Part shown: piece after piece, positions 25,224-38,643 of the stretch
Numbering within the stretch: the stretch's first letter is position 1
Layout of the letters: each line of letters opens with the position of its first letter
Assembly (NCBI GenBank): GCA_016758965.1
Contig: JAEPRB010000188.1
Coordinates: 1-64,000, forward strand
DNA: 64,000 nt
From: Circinella minor
Taxonomy: Eukaryota; Mucoromycota; Mucoromycetes; Mucorales; Lichtheimiaceae
Direction of reading: 5' to 3'
Program-made: the position numbers and the translations under genes
The notes under the pieces: model-generated
The model's database searches: none
What the model was told of the DNA's origin: nothing
What the model saw: the letters and a program-made list of their open reading frames with translations, nothing else

Positions 25224-25533
25224 TTAACTCCACATCACCATTATCTTTCTGTCATCCGCACACATTTTCCCCTTTTTCTTCGATATTAATTTATTCCTTG
25301 TTGAATATTGAAAATTATATTTAACTCGCCATTTAAAACAGAATCACCATAACCATCATCATTATATCATCATCCTCTCCCCTCCACACAATATTACATT
25401 CCTCTCTAACTTCAAAATCCATCACAGCATTGTATATTCAACAAAAAAAATATTACAAAGAATCGTGAAAAATATTGTTTGCATTAATCAGACTGCTTTT
25501 AATGGCGTATGGTAATGATAAATTTTACAAAAC
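25224..25533. other. Tail-to-tail spacer
   Basis: A 310-bp gap between the converging RING-CH and uS3 genes, AT-rich, holding both 3' UTRs. No other feature is visible. Confidence 0.5.
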
Positions 25534-26756
25534 TTATTGTGCCTCAACTTCAGGAGCGGCAGCAACAGGTTCGGCAGCAGGTCTACCAAAGTCTTGGCTG
25601 ACGGGTTCGCTGATGTAAGCTTCATCCTAATAGACCACAATAACAGTAGATTATAATTGTTAATAAACCAAACCAAATTTCCAAATTATGAAAAAGCAAT
25701 ATGAATTTTTACCTTAGGTTCAAGGATGGTGATAATATCAGGAAGAGGGTTCTTAGGACCTTGGCGACCGGAAGGATCATGGTCAAGCATAATCTTGACC
25801 TTAATACCAAGGACACCTTGACGCAACAAGACGTGACGAACAGCGGTGGTAATGAAATCACGGGTGGGTTGACCAGAGTGAATCATGAAACCGTCACCGA
25901 ACTTCATGGCCTTGGCACGGGCAGCACGAAGCTTACCAGAGACAACGACTTCACAGCCCTTGGCACCGGATTCCATGACGAAACGGACAACACCGTAACA
26001 AGCACGACGAACAGCCAAACCGTTCAACAACTTGTACTTAACGGATTCAGCTTGAGCAATGGCACACAAGCCACGGTTTTGGACACGTTCAGCGTACAAT
26101 TCAACAGCGCTTTCAGCGAAACGGAAACGCTTTTGGACCAAGGTGGTGAGCTCGCGAATACGACGGCCCTTTTCACCAAGAACGTTTTGAGTGTGAGTGG
26201 CACGGATAATGATTCTATTTTAATAGTTTTTTTTAGTCGTTAATACATATAATCCACTTTAGTATCCACTTTCAACTTTTCCCCCCTATATGTTCATTCT
26301 CCTTTTTTTTCGTTGTTGTTGATGAACATAAAAAATAAACGTACTCTGTGCGCGAGGGAGTGTTACGGACTTCAACACCGGCGTAACCATCTTCGGCCAA
26401 TTCACGGGTCAAGAATTCGTTCAATTCGGCGTAGAAAACACCATCAGCGACCTAATAATAAATAAAAATTAGTTGGCATTGATTTCTTCCAACATTGCAT
26501 AATACGAATAATTCTGTGTGCAAAAACTAAAAATAAATTCTCTCATCATAGTACTTACGAACTAATTTGGAAAATGGGGATTCAGAAATATATAAAAAGA
26601 TTTTGTATATATAGAAATAAATAAATAATTAGTACATCTTTATCCATCCATCTATGTTGGCTATTCATCTATTCACGCAATCATCCATCGAGTGTTGTCT
26701 CTCGTATATCCATCTACCTTTCTCTTCTTGGAGATCTGAGCGGCAGCAGCAGCCAT
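25534..26756 (-). CDS. RPS3: 40S ribosomal protein uS3 (Rps3)
   Basis: Small-subunit protein at the mRNA entry channel. Four exons, 26756-26718, 26451-26345, 26214-25713 and 25626-25534, give 246 aa, typical for fungal uS3. The N-terminus [20 protein letters not shown] leads into the KH domain ([20 protein letters not shown], then [12 protein letters not shown]). The strongly conserved core follows ([64 protein letters not shown]). The C-terminus is the usual Ala/Pro/Glu-rich tail (AAPEVEAQ). Codon use is visibly more GC-rich and biased than in neighbours, as expected for a highly expressed gene. The first intron, 265 bp, follows codon 13. Confidence 0.97.
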
Positions 26757-27364
26757 GTTGTGATGAATGGAAAAGGGGGTTTTCTTATGCTGTCAATCCA
26801 TACTTTTGAACACCTCGAACGACGAATCAGTTTGGATCTGAATTAAACCACCGATTCTATTTTCTTTGAATCAATACTTTGCCGCTAACACTACCAGATT
26901 TATAATGTTTGACATAATCTTTGTCACTTTCTCTCTTCTACTCATATACAGATATGTTTTTTCAAAGTAGATACTTGCTGATCAACAAAAAAAGAAAAAT
27001 ATTGGTTTCATCAATAACAGCTGCTCATTATTTGTATATGATTTTTTGAGCTAATTGACGTGAAAATGTTGTCAATTATGAGCGTTCAGTAAATGAAAGA
27101 TAACCTAACAAGTAGTAAAAAGAACCAAATAGCTTATATGTTGTGCATTTAGCTTTTATTTTAGTTAATTGATTGTATTTTCGGCTTTAATCCATTTTCA
27201 CATGGAGGTCGAGCTATGCTATCATCTTCCTTTCCGTCTCTTATCACTTCTCAGGCACATATATTTCTTCCTAGATATTATCAACATTGTGTATAGTGTG
27301 GTGTTTCTTGTGCTCAAAAAGAGCTGTAGCTTATTATACTAGCTAATAGTTGTAAAACTATTTA
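26757..27364. other. uS3 upstream region
   Basis: Promoter side of the uS3 gene. AT-rich, with no distinctive ribosomal-protein promoter element that I can name. No further gene is visible. Confidence 0.4.
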
Positions 27365-28160
27365 TTAAAGACTGTAAAAATTCATGAGGGGTAGAACAGA
27401 CTTGTTTAGTTTACGAAATAAATTGTTCCTCATTCCATACCATGTGAAGTGTTTTGTCATGGTATTTTGAAAGCGTTGCAAACTAGTAAAATTAAACTTA
27501 TTATTCATGTTCTTGATATTGCTTGCGCGTGATTTAGCCTCTAGTAGATTGGAAGTAGCAGCAACGACTATAACAAGTGGAGGATTTTTTTTAGTTGGCT
27601 GTGTTTTCATCCGTCTCAACCTCTTATTCGTATAACTATGGATACAGACCAGATTAGGTAGTTGATCCAATTTCAAACCAAGAAAGTATGTTGTATTAAA
27701 TGCATTTGTTGATCTGATCGACTCAGCATAGTCATCAACATCAAATATAAGCTAAATACAAAATAGTGTCACGTGGTACGATGCGATATAAAGAGTTAGA
27801 CGAGTAATACTACCTATAGAAAAGGCTTTAATGAGCAGATAAACACTCCACCCTTCATCCTTTGTTGTTCTGAGGCGATCCAAAGAATTTGAATAAAAAC
27901 ACCTTTATATGCTTTACTAACATCTTCTTTTGTACAACTACTACATGTTCCATCTCTCTAAGATAAAAACGCTATTATATATATATATTCGCTGACTAGG
28001 AATTAAGGAATCAACAGTCATGTTATCAGGATAATTACTAGCTATACAATATCAATCAAGTAAATTTTCAATCCTTACGACAGACATATCGTAGTCGATA
28101 GTCATTGCTCACTGTAGCGTACAATGTCACCCCTAGTCTATTGTTTGACTGAGAATACAG
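27365..28160 (-). pseudogene. Unrecognised multi-exon gene or gene remnant
   Basis: Three minus-strand blocks look like exons. About 28140-28082 reads SNNRLGVTLYATVSNDYRLR and ends at a GTAAGG donor. About 27965-27830 reads RDGTCSSCTKEDVSKAYKGV, then IQILWIASEQQRMKGGVF. About 27750-27365 reads DVDDYAESIRSTNAFNTTYF, then LDQLPNLVCIHSYTNKRLRR, and ends at MNFYSL and a stop. The splice joints between the blocks are not all convincing and no start codon is evident. I do not recognise the family. It could be an intact lineage-specific gene starting upstream of 28160 or a decayed multicopy gene. Confidence 0.35.
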
Positions 28161-30239
<2,079 letters not shown>

Positions 30240-30599
30240 TTTTATCTTACATAGTATACTTTCACATATATACATTTTTTGTTGTTTTTTTTTTCATGTT
30301 ACTTCCACTTCTTGTACGTATGTAATTATTTTTTTATAAAAAGGGAAAGAAAAAAAAAGTACTATCTGCTAAAATATATGAGGGCGGATAAATTGTTTGA
30401 CCTTCGGTGAAATGTTGTTTCCGATTTAAAACTTTTTCCATTATTTGCCATGTGAGTAGCAGAGACAGCGGATTTTTTTTTTGTTTGTTGCTGAACATTT
30501 AACCTCTTTTTTCTTCTTTTTTCTTCTTCTCCTTCTGTTTATACTCAAAACTAGTATCTCCAACACAGAATTATAAAACATATATATTCAAAAAAAAAA
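30240..30599. other. Short spacer between tandem genes
   Basis: A 360-bp spacer holding the HEM2 3' UTR and the promoter of the next gene. It has T-rich and CT-rich tracts ending in an A-run immediately before the next ATG. Confidence 0.5.
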
Positions 30600-32048
30600 A
30601 TGCCACCACAACGCCATGACAGCACGCATAATGATACTGACGAAGAAGAAGAATTATTGTATGACATGAATAAATTGGATGGTGACATAATACGTAGGCA
30701 TAATGAAGACGACGACGAGTTTATTTATAATCAAGACGCGCCATTACTTACCGGTGTTTCATCTACTTCTCGAACAACAAAAAAACAAACAGTGGGATGG
30801 CTTAATAAATTACGTCAAAAGATATCCCATTTCTCAATTGTCTCAATACAAACTTCATCCACCAGCAAAGAATCAACATCTATACGACGGAGACGACGAT
30901 GTTGTTGTTGCCGACTTTCCCTTTGTCTTGTCATCACTGCGCTTATTACCATCACTTTTTTCATCTGGAATTTATTTTATTTTTCACCCGCTACGTTACC
31001 TAATCCAACGTTTCCTGATAAATCTACTAATACGGATGCTCGCTTCTTGACTCTCAATATCTTTATGCGACCACCAGGCGTGAAAAACAACAAGTCAGAT
31101 TATAAGGAGCAGCGATTAGATTACATTATCAAGTACATTTTGCCTCATTACGACGTGATTACCATTCAAGAAGCATTTGCCTTTGCCAATCGACGTATTG
31201 ATAAGCTTCAAGTAGCCGCCCGAGAAATGGGATTTAATTACCAAGTTGCCTCACCACGCCATTACCCCTGGCAATTAGCAGCGGATGGTGGGTTACTCTT
31301 ACTATCCCGTTTCCCGATTGCAAAATCCGACGTGATTGAGTTCCCGCGTGGATTACATAGCGATTGGTTATCTAAAAAGGGTGCATTACATGCCCTCATT
31401 GAATTAAATGCACAGCGCTCCGTGCATGTCTATACAACACATACACAAGCTTCTTATGAAAGTGGTGGGAAATTGAATATGGATGATACCAATATGCGAT
31501 TAAGTCAATTTGCACTTGTTCACCAATTTATATCCGAAACGGCCAGAAATGATGGGTCACCGATCATGATTATGGGTGATTTGAATGTGGATGCATCAAA
31601 ACATGATCAAGAAAATAAAACGCTTCCAGCACTTCATAGTTCAGATGCTTACATCAAAATGGTTAACATTTTAAATGGAACCGGATTACCGGATGGCACC
31701 TATAGTGATCCCGATTGGCATATTGATACTATGAAAGATATTGTTTATGAACAATTTGGATACCATCCTGTCACATTTGGCAATGTAGTTGCAGACAAAG
31801 AAGCGACTGAAGGCGTCAAACCGGTTGAAACAGTGTTGACGCATTTTGATCAAGTGACGACGGTTCAAAGTATTGATCGTATGTTTTGGGCGGATCGTTT
31901 TTCAGATACCATTACAGTTAGTAATATCACCATTGAACATTTTTTCATCAAAGACAACAGTGAGTTAACCAAGGATGAAAAGGAGGAGATAGAGTTTACT
32001 CAGATATCAGACCATTATGGTTTGAGTTGCCATATTAGATTAAATTAA
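30600..32048 (+). CDS. Membrane-anchored neutral sphingomyelinase-like phosphodiesterase
   Basis: Single-exon gene for 482 aa of the endonuclease/exonuclease/phosphatase fold, closest in motif layout to neutral sphingomyelinase (phospholipase C-type cleavage of sphingophospholipids). An acidic cytosolic N-terminus precedes a basic CCCC cluster and one hydrophobic segment at about residues 106-128. The catalytic domain follows, with LTLNIFMRPPG, the metal-binding Glu in VITIQEAF, the GDLNVD motif and the C-terminal catalytic SDHYG. The ADGGLLLLSRFPI and VYTTHTQA blocks are typical of sphingomyelinases. A single N-terminal anchor suggests a type II membrane protein with a luminal or outside active site, unlike yeast Isc1, whose transmembrane segments are C-terminal. 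Substrate is inferred. Confidence 0.88.
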   Translation: MPPQRHDSTHNDTDEEEELLYDMNKLDGDIIRRHNEDDDEFIYNQDAPLLTGVSSTSRTTKKQTVGWLNKLRQKISHFSIVSIQTSSTSKESTSIRRRRRCCCCRLSLCLVITALITITFFIWNLFYFSPATLPNPTFPDKSTNTDARFLTLNIFMRPPGVKNNKSDYKEQRLDYIIKYILPHYDVITIQEAFAFANRRIDKLQVAAREMGFNYQVASPRHYPWQLAADGGLLLLSRFPIAKSDVIEFPRGLHSDWLSKKGALHALIELNAQRSVHVYTTHTQASYESGGKLNMDDTNMRLSQFALVHQFISETARNDGSPIMIMGDLNVDASKHDQENKTLPALHSSDAYIKMVNILNGTGLPDGTYSDPDWHIDTMKDIVYEQFGYHPVTFGNVVADKEATEGVKPVETVLTHFDQVTTVQSIDRMFWADRFSDTITVSNITIEHFFIKDNSELTKDEKEEIEFTQISDHYGLSCHIRLN

Positions 32049-32319
32049 ATTAAAATTTGTTTTTATGGTTTGTTTGTTATTTTTATGTTAATAATACTAT
32101 ACTATATTTGTAATAATAATAAATTGTAAAGAAAAAGAATTAAAAGGGACATGTTGAACTTATGATTTAAATTGATGGAGAAAAACAGGTTATTATGTAA
32201 GAGAGAAAAAAGAGGGAGGAGGAGAACGAGAAGAACGAGGAGGAGGAGAAGGGGGAGCGTGGCAAAAAATAAATTAAGCGTATATGAAAGCAAAAATATT
32301 ACGAACAAAATAAAAACAT

Positions 32320-34286
32320 TTATGATGAAATTACAGTTTGAAGTGCAGTAAGAATGGTCATGCATTCATTCTTGCTACCCGCAAAAACTTGATATGAGCC
32401 TTCACTTTGAGTTTCGAGTACAAATGCATTTGGTACAAAAGTTTCACGTTCTTGATCAATTGGACTGAGACGTGTCACTGTTCTTAAGTCAATAACATGA
32501 ATAGGTTTTGGGTTCTAAGGATAAATTGTAATATAAAATATATTAATACTAGTATCTTAGTAACTATACATACTTTTCTCTATAATCACTAATTGTTTCA
32601 TTACCAATTCATCACGATACAAAATTAAATTCTTGCCACGGATTATAAAGTATCGACGTCTCCAGAACTATTTATTTGTATACTTTTTTTTAGTCTCATC
32701 TAATTTACCATAGCAACTTATAATATTAATTAAAAATAACTTACCGGACTTGTATTCGGTTGAACGGAAGCAAATCCGGACAGCATAACATCTTTATTTT
32801 TTTCTGCTTCCTTCATGCGTCGTTCCATAGCCTTCTGTTCCTCCAAACGACGTTTTTCTGCCTCTGCTTTCTTTTTTGCTTCAGCTTCAGCAACCTTTTT
32901 CTGTGCAACAGCTTCAGCTTCAGCTTTTTTCTTTGCCTCCAATTCCTTTTGCTTTTTAGCAGCAAACTCCGCTTCTTGTTTCTTTGCTGCTTCTGCCTTC
33001 TCTAATTGTTTTTGGTCCAACTCTTTACGTTGTTTTTCTGCTTCTTTTTGTTGTTGTTTTTCAATTGCTTTTCTTTCTGCTTCTTCCTTTTTACGTTGTT
33101 GATTTTGCTGTTCCTGCTGTTCCTGGTGTTGTCTTGCAGCCTCAGTCTCCTTTTGCTGTTGCTGTTGCTTTTCAAGTGCTGCAGCTGCAGCTGCAGTAGC
33201 TTCTTGCTTCTTTTTTGCCTCTTCTGCTGCTTCTTTTAAGAGTTGTCCTTCTTGCTGTTGACGCTTTAAAGCTTCTCCATTATCTTGTTGTAATGAAGGT
33301 GGGAAATCTTCACTGGCTTCGACAAAAGATTCAGGTTCATCAACGACTTGTTCAGAATTATTTGGAGGTGGCGTTTGTTGTGACTTACGACGTGCAGCAA
33401 GTGAAGAGCGTTTACGTTCAGACATGGATGGGGGTCGAGACCGATTTGGTACCTGGTTTTCATTTAACTTGAGTCGTGTACGAATATTAGCGTCACTGAG
33501 ATCGTTAAGTGAAGAGGCGGTAATTTGAGCATTATGTGATTTTAATACGTTTGCTACGGATCGACTATGTACTAGTGCTCGGGCTATTATATAAGTTATG
33601 ATAAGATGGATGTTAAGTCTTTTTTTTTTTTATCATATAAATATTATAGCATGATGATAATGATAATGATGCATGATCTTGTTACCTCGTCGCACGCCAC
33701 TTTTTTTTTTTCACGAACGAAAAAAAAAAAAGAATATTTTTGGGTTAGTCAGGATATAATTGCGTTGGAATTGGTGCATATAGATTTAATAAACAGATAT
33801 GTATGACGCTTGATGATTTATTTACCTGACTTGTTCTGATACCCAGGTAATAAGAATAAAGCGACCATCGATTCTTACGAAACCATATAACACTTCATTT
33901 GAAAGGTGTTGACGGAATTCACTACATTAACAATAATAAACATGTAATTTCTTTAATTATTACCCCATATATCATTACTTCCCCGACCTTTCACACCAAC
34001 AGAAAGAACTTGTTAGTTATGATAATGCTTGTTTTTATTTACCTTAAGCCACCAGAACCTTTAGAATAAAGTGAAATGACATCGCGAGTATCATTGTAAC
34101 CGAGAATTAACCTTTATTATATCATTGTCATGACAATAAAAAAAAAATATGATGACCTTGTCCTTTTTTTTCTAATCAAGTTGCGCTAATAAATTTATTT
34201 TTATATCTCTCATACCAGTTAGTGTCCTCGCTTTGTTCAATTGCAGCGTAAGCTTGGGCGATTTTAGGATCGGATACATCACACAT
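32320..34286 (-). CDS. ADF-homology / coiled-coil / PH-domain actin regulator
   Basis: Seven exons, all phase-consistent: 34286-34216, 34111-34043, 33921-33826, 33699-33686, 33583-32745, 32667-32605 and 32514-32320, giving 448 aa. The N-terminal 130 residues form a coactosin/drebrin-type ADF-H domain (MCDVSDPKIAQAYAAIEQSE, NDTRDVISLYSKGSGGL, YGFVRIDGRFILITWVSEQV, ARALVHSRSV). Exon 4 is only 14 nt and supplies SGVRRA at the centre of this domain. A long Ala/Glu/Lys/Gln coiled coil spans about residues 185-350, and the C-terminus is a PH domain (FWRRRYFIIRGKNLILYRDE, NPKPIHVIDLRTVTRLSP, AFVLETQSEGSYQVFAGS). It probably binds F-actin and phosphoinositide membranes. No SH3 domain is present, so this is not a standard Abp1. 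Confidence 0.88.
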
Positions 34287-34821
34287 GATGAAGAAAAAAT
34301 GTAAGTGATGAAAAAAAAAAAAAAAAAAGAGAGGAAAGAAAGCAAACAGACAAAGAAAAAAAGAGGCTAAAAGTTTGTTTTTTTTAATGGGTTGGTAATT
34401 GTAGTACGATCATTTAGTACTTTGTACGACATTGAAAAAGTTAGCCTCAGAAAGAGAGATGTGTTTTATAATGGATTTCACAAAACCAAAAAGAATTACA
34501 AAAATGAGAAATAAGAAGAAAGAACAACAAATAATATGAAAATGAAGGTATATCAAAAGGGTCAGATAGTAGAGAGAGAGGAAGAGAGAGAGGAAGCATG
34601 TACAAGTAGTAATAGTAGTAGAAGAAGAGGGGAATGTATAAAAAATATATATAAAAGATATTTTTTCAAAAAGAGAATTCATTACAATCCATCTTTTTCA
34701 GGTATCACACAAGAAGAATTTATGGAATTTTACACAAAAGAAAAGAGAGAGAGTGAGTGAGAGTTGAATATATATATATATATAGATAAGTTAGGTCAAG
34801 GGAAGAGAACAGTTGATTATT
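34287..34821. other. Spacer between two minus-strand genes
   Basis: A 535-bp promoter region of the ADF-H/PH gene and 3' flank of the CLIP-170 gene. It has purine-rich GAGAGA runs on the plus strand, which are CT-rich on the coding strand. ORFs here are composition artefacts. Confidence 0.5.
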
Positions 34822-37800
34822 TTAATAGGTTTCGTTTTGGTTTGGACAATGGATTGTTGTATGTAATCCGTAATCGTCACAGTTTTCACAATACTATAAA
34901 TGATACAAATGATATAAGTATTTTATATTTATATACAACTGAATTATAATAATAATTTTTTTTTCATGTTACTTACAGGTCTTTCAGTGTCGGTATTCTT
35001 AGTATTACTATTACTGGGTGGTAATACTGCTTTGCACGTGTAAATAGTATGGCCCGCCACTTCACAGATTTCACAAAATGGTCCGTCATCTGTATGAGGA
35101 CCATTGCTACTACTACTGCTGCTACTCTTGCTCAATGTATCATTATTTTGTTGTTGCTGCTTCAATGTTTGCTTCATATCTGTCAATTCATTCTTAAGTC
35201 GAGATGTTTGTTTTCGTTCCTTTTCCAAAGCTTCTTCGAGATCAGCTTCCTTGAAAATCTTGGATTCAATCAACGATTCCAGATCGGCAATATCGCGGTT
35301 CAAAGCAGTTAGCTGTTGTTGATGAGCCCGTTCTTCATCTGCTTGTTTTTCTTTGAGTTGACGTAATTCTGTATTCTGCTTGACCATTGTGACTTCAATT
35401 TGTCGTTTAGCATCATCCAATTGTTTTTGCAATCGCTCAATACGTTCTTGATCATTTTGACAATCATCCAAACCAGAAGGTATAGCAGGTTCTTCAGAAT
35501 GTAACTTTTCAACTTCTTCCATAAGTTTCATGCATTCGTTTTGTACTTGTTTGTGAGTTTCACCCAAGGTTTCGATTTCTTTGGTAAGACGCTTATTTTC
35601 AGTTTGAAGGGTTTCGACTTGCTTCTTGCTATCGCCCGCATTGGCATCACCAGAAGAAGATAATAGCAATTCGGCTTGTTGCTTTTGTTTGCTGAGCATA
35701 GCATTTTGTGCTTCCAACTTTTCAATTTCTTGACGTAACATGGTAAGTTCTTTACCACGCTGTTCACGTTCTTTCGTCAATGAATCAGTATCAGCACCAT
35801 ACTTGCGTAAATCAGTTAAAGCACCTTCGGCTCTATTTAAACTCTCCTGAGTTGTTTGTAAATCACGTTCAGCCTTTTCTTTGGCTTCATTTAAACGCCG
35901 TAATTCACCTTCGGTCTTTTTCTGACTTTCCACTGCTGCACGTACATCCTGCAAGTATTTGGAACTCACATTGCGCTGTTCCTCATAATCTCCTTGCAAA
36001 CGCGTGGCTTGCTCCTGTAGCTTTTCATTCTCTTTGGCTAATTTGTCGCTTTGTTTGACTTGATCACGCAGTTTGTCCGCTTCGTTTTTGAGTGTTTCAT
36101 ATTGTTGCTTTTCCTTGGCAATAGCTTGAGCGTTTATTTCGATATTCTCCATCAATCGTTGACGTTCGCTTTCCCAAACACTCTTGATCTTTTCAACCTC
36201 ATCTGACTTATCGCGGGCATTTACCAATTGTTCAATTTCTTGTTTGAGTTTAGCGATGGTATTATGTAATTCTTCCCTTTCTTGGGTCTGTTTATCGCTT
36301 GTGCTCGACATTTCCTTCTTCAATTCTTCCATGGTAGCCTCATAGGCCTCGATGGCTTCTACACCTGCTTTACGAAGTTCTTCCCGTTCGGATTCCAAGG
36401 AATTCACTTTACGTTGTTCGTCCATTAAACGGGCATTGATGGCTTCCATATCAACACGATGTAATTCCACAGAACTTTCATAAAGTTCAATACTTTCCAT
36501 ACCAGCCTTCTTTAGTTCTTCCACGGATTGATCCAATTGTTCAATACGTTTTCTATAATCTTCCACATTGGCCGTCTCACGATTCAAATGTTCCTTGGCT
36601 TGACTCAATTCACTCTTGAGCTTATTATATTCATCTTGTGAAGCACAATTTTGATGCTGTAACCATTTTTCTTCAAGTTCTTGGACTTCTTCACGCAATC
36701 GTTCCTTTTCACGTTGATGACGATCGCAATCGGCCTTGGTACGACGAACTTCTCGTTCTCGTTCTTCTGCCATATTACGATGCATTTCGACTTGTTCAGA
36801 TAAAGTACCCAAAAACATATCTTTTGCACGCATGGATTCCATTAATGACGCCATTTTTTCATGCACTTCTTCCATTTCAATTTCCATTTGCATTTGCCGT
36901 TCACGCATTTCTCCTGGATCATCTGAATAAAAGTTGGATGTGGTCATGACATTTTTGGATGCTTGAAGAGCAGCAACATTGGCTTCTGCCATTGTGACTT
37001 GCTGCTCCAATTCTTGTACTCGATGTTCCACAGCCACCTTTTCTTTACGTATTTGAGTGACTTGTTCTTGAAGTTGATCACGTTCTTTTTTCAACTCTTG
37101 TTGTTCTTGTTCCAATTCAGTCACTTTATGCTCCAACTTCTTAATAGAGGACTGAATATGTTCTTTTTCTTGATCCCATGATTTACGTTTTTGTTCATGT
37201 TCTTGTTTAATTTCTTCCACAATAGCTTTGTGACCTTCTAAAGTAAAATAAGATTCGTCGCTGTTTTCATTGCCTCCTTCACCACCTTCTTTGCTATCAT
37301 GAGCGGATTTACGAAGTACAACAGAACGCTCCAAAATTTGCTCTGCTGTCTTATTTTGTGCATTTTCAAGTTTAAGGAACTTGTTTTCGGCTTCCAAGAC
37401 TTCAACACGAACTTGAAGTTGTTGTAAACGCATGACAGCTTGATCTGGAGCTTGTGAAATAGCTTCACCAAGCATACGTTCCAAGCGAGCATGAGGATCA
37501 ATAGGTTCTTCATTGGTAGAAGGTAAGTTGGCAGGAACAGGAGTATCTGTAAGCATCTCATGCATTTCGTCGTCAAATTCATCATGTAAACTATGATTGG
37601 TAGGGGTCATAGCAGGGGATGGAATACCATCATGTTGGTGATGTTGTTTTTCTGTTGTACCATGGTTATTACTGCTGGTACTACGACGGGTCGGGGTTGG
37701 CGATTGAACGGAAGCTGGTGGTGCTGCTACCGAACGACGAACGCCCGCTGCTGAACGGGTAGTTGAGGCGGAAGATGAAGATCTTTTTGAACGAGTAAGT

Positions 37801-38643
37801 TGAGAAGCTGTCATACCCACATAACGTGCAGCTCGAGATCCAACACGTTGAGTTGGTGGAGAAGGTGATCTAATACCATCATTTAATGATGCTACTTTTG
37901 ATGCCTGTACAAATAAGCCTGTCTCTGGTGGACAAGCAAAATAACGTATACTAAAAAAAATAAATATTAAATAAATAAGTATAAATTTTTAACACTCCTT
38001 ATTCTCTTATATTATATTATAAAAAAAAAAAAAAAAACTCAGGGCAAAAAAAAAGAGAGAGAGAGAAAGAGAGACTCTCTTCCGAGAGTGATACTTACCC
38101 TCTAACGGAACCATCATTTTTACCAGTACCGACAATATCCAGTTGAATACCAGCCCAAACACCTTCTTTAAATTGAGTTGTACCCAAGAATTGTAAGGTA
38201 CCAACGATACCCATCGAATCAACTGCAACACGTTCTCCAACACGAAGTTGACCGTTACTACTATTACTTCGTTGAATAGGACTTATTGGACCTGCTGAAG
38301 GTGGTTGTTTTGATTGAGGTCTTTGACGAGTTGTGACTATTGTTGGTTTTGGTGAAGTTGTAAATGAGGTTCGAGGTGAAGTCATTGCAGTTCCAGCAGA
38401 ACCAAACGAAGATAAAGAATAACGTGAAACTGCAGAAGTTGGTGATTCCACTTCGTCATAAGATGAGATGGAGGTACGTGAAAGGCGGGATGATTTAGAC
38501 GATTTTAAGGCTGGAACCGGTGGTGGCGCTTGGTCCGGATGATGCTTTCTCCGTCTCAAGTCTAGCGATGGTTGTCGTGAAAGTCTTTTCGTAGTAGCAG
38601 GTGGAGGGATGCCACTACTATTGGCACCAGGTATTCTTGACAT
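34822..38643 (-). CDS. tip1: CLIP-170/Tip1/Bik1-like microtubule plus-end protein
   Basis: Tracks growing microtubule ends and links them to the cortex and motors. Three exons, 38643-38099, 37950-34977 and 34893-34822, give 1196 aa. A basic Ser/Pro-rich N-terminus precedes a CAP-Gly domain at about residues 135-203 (GERVAVDSMGIVGTLQFLGT, VWAGIQLD, GKNDGSVRGIRYFACPP). A coiled coil of more than 700 residues follows. Near the C-terminus lie two zinc knuckles, FCEICEVAGHTIYTC and YCENCDDYGLHTTIHC, the second encoded by the last 72-nt exon. The protein ends NETY, resembling the EEY/F-type tail of CLIP-170. The internal ATG at 37820 is not the start, since the CAP-Gly exon joins in phase upstream. 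The full two-knuckle tail makes it closer to animal CLIP-170 than to yeast Bik1. Confidence 0.93.

Noticed and set aside
25701..26243. 180-codon plus-strand ORF opposite uS3.
   Set aside because: It lies wholly antisense to a strongly conserved ribosomal-protein exon; its open frame follows from the biased codon use of uS3.
26452..26716. C/D-box snoRNA in the first intron of uS3 (an ATGATGA C-box-like element).
   Set aside because: No matching CTGA D box lies at a suitable distance and no terminal stem is present.
32760..33239. Plus-strand Phe/Leu/Ser/Cys-rich ORFs.
   Set aside because: They are antisense shadows of the Ala/Glu/Lys/Gln coiled coil in the ADF-H/PH gene.
37238..37820. Start of the CLIP-170 gene at the internal ATG at 37820.
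   Set aside because: The frame is open upstream to an acceptor at 37950 and joins the CAP-Gly exon in phase, so 37820 is internal.
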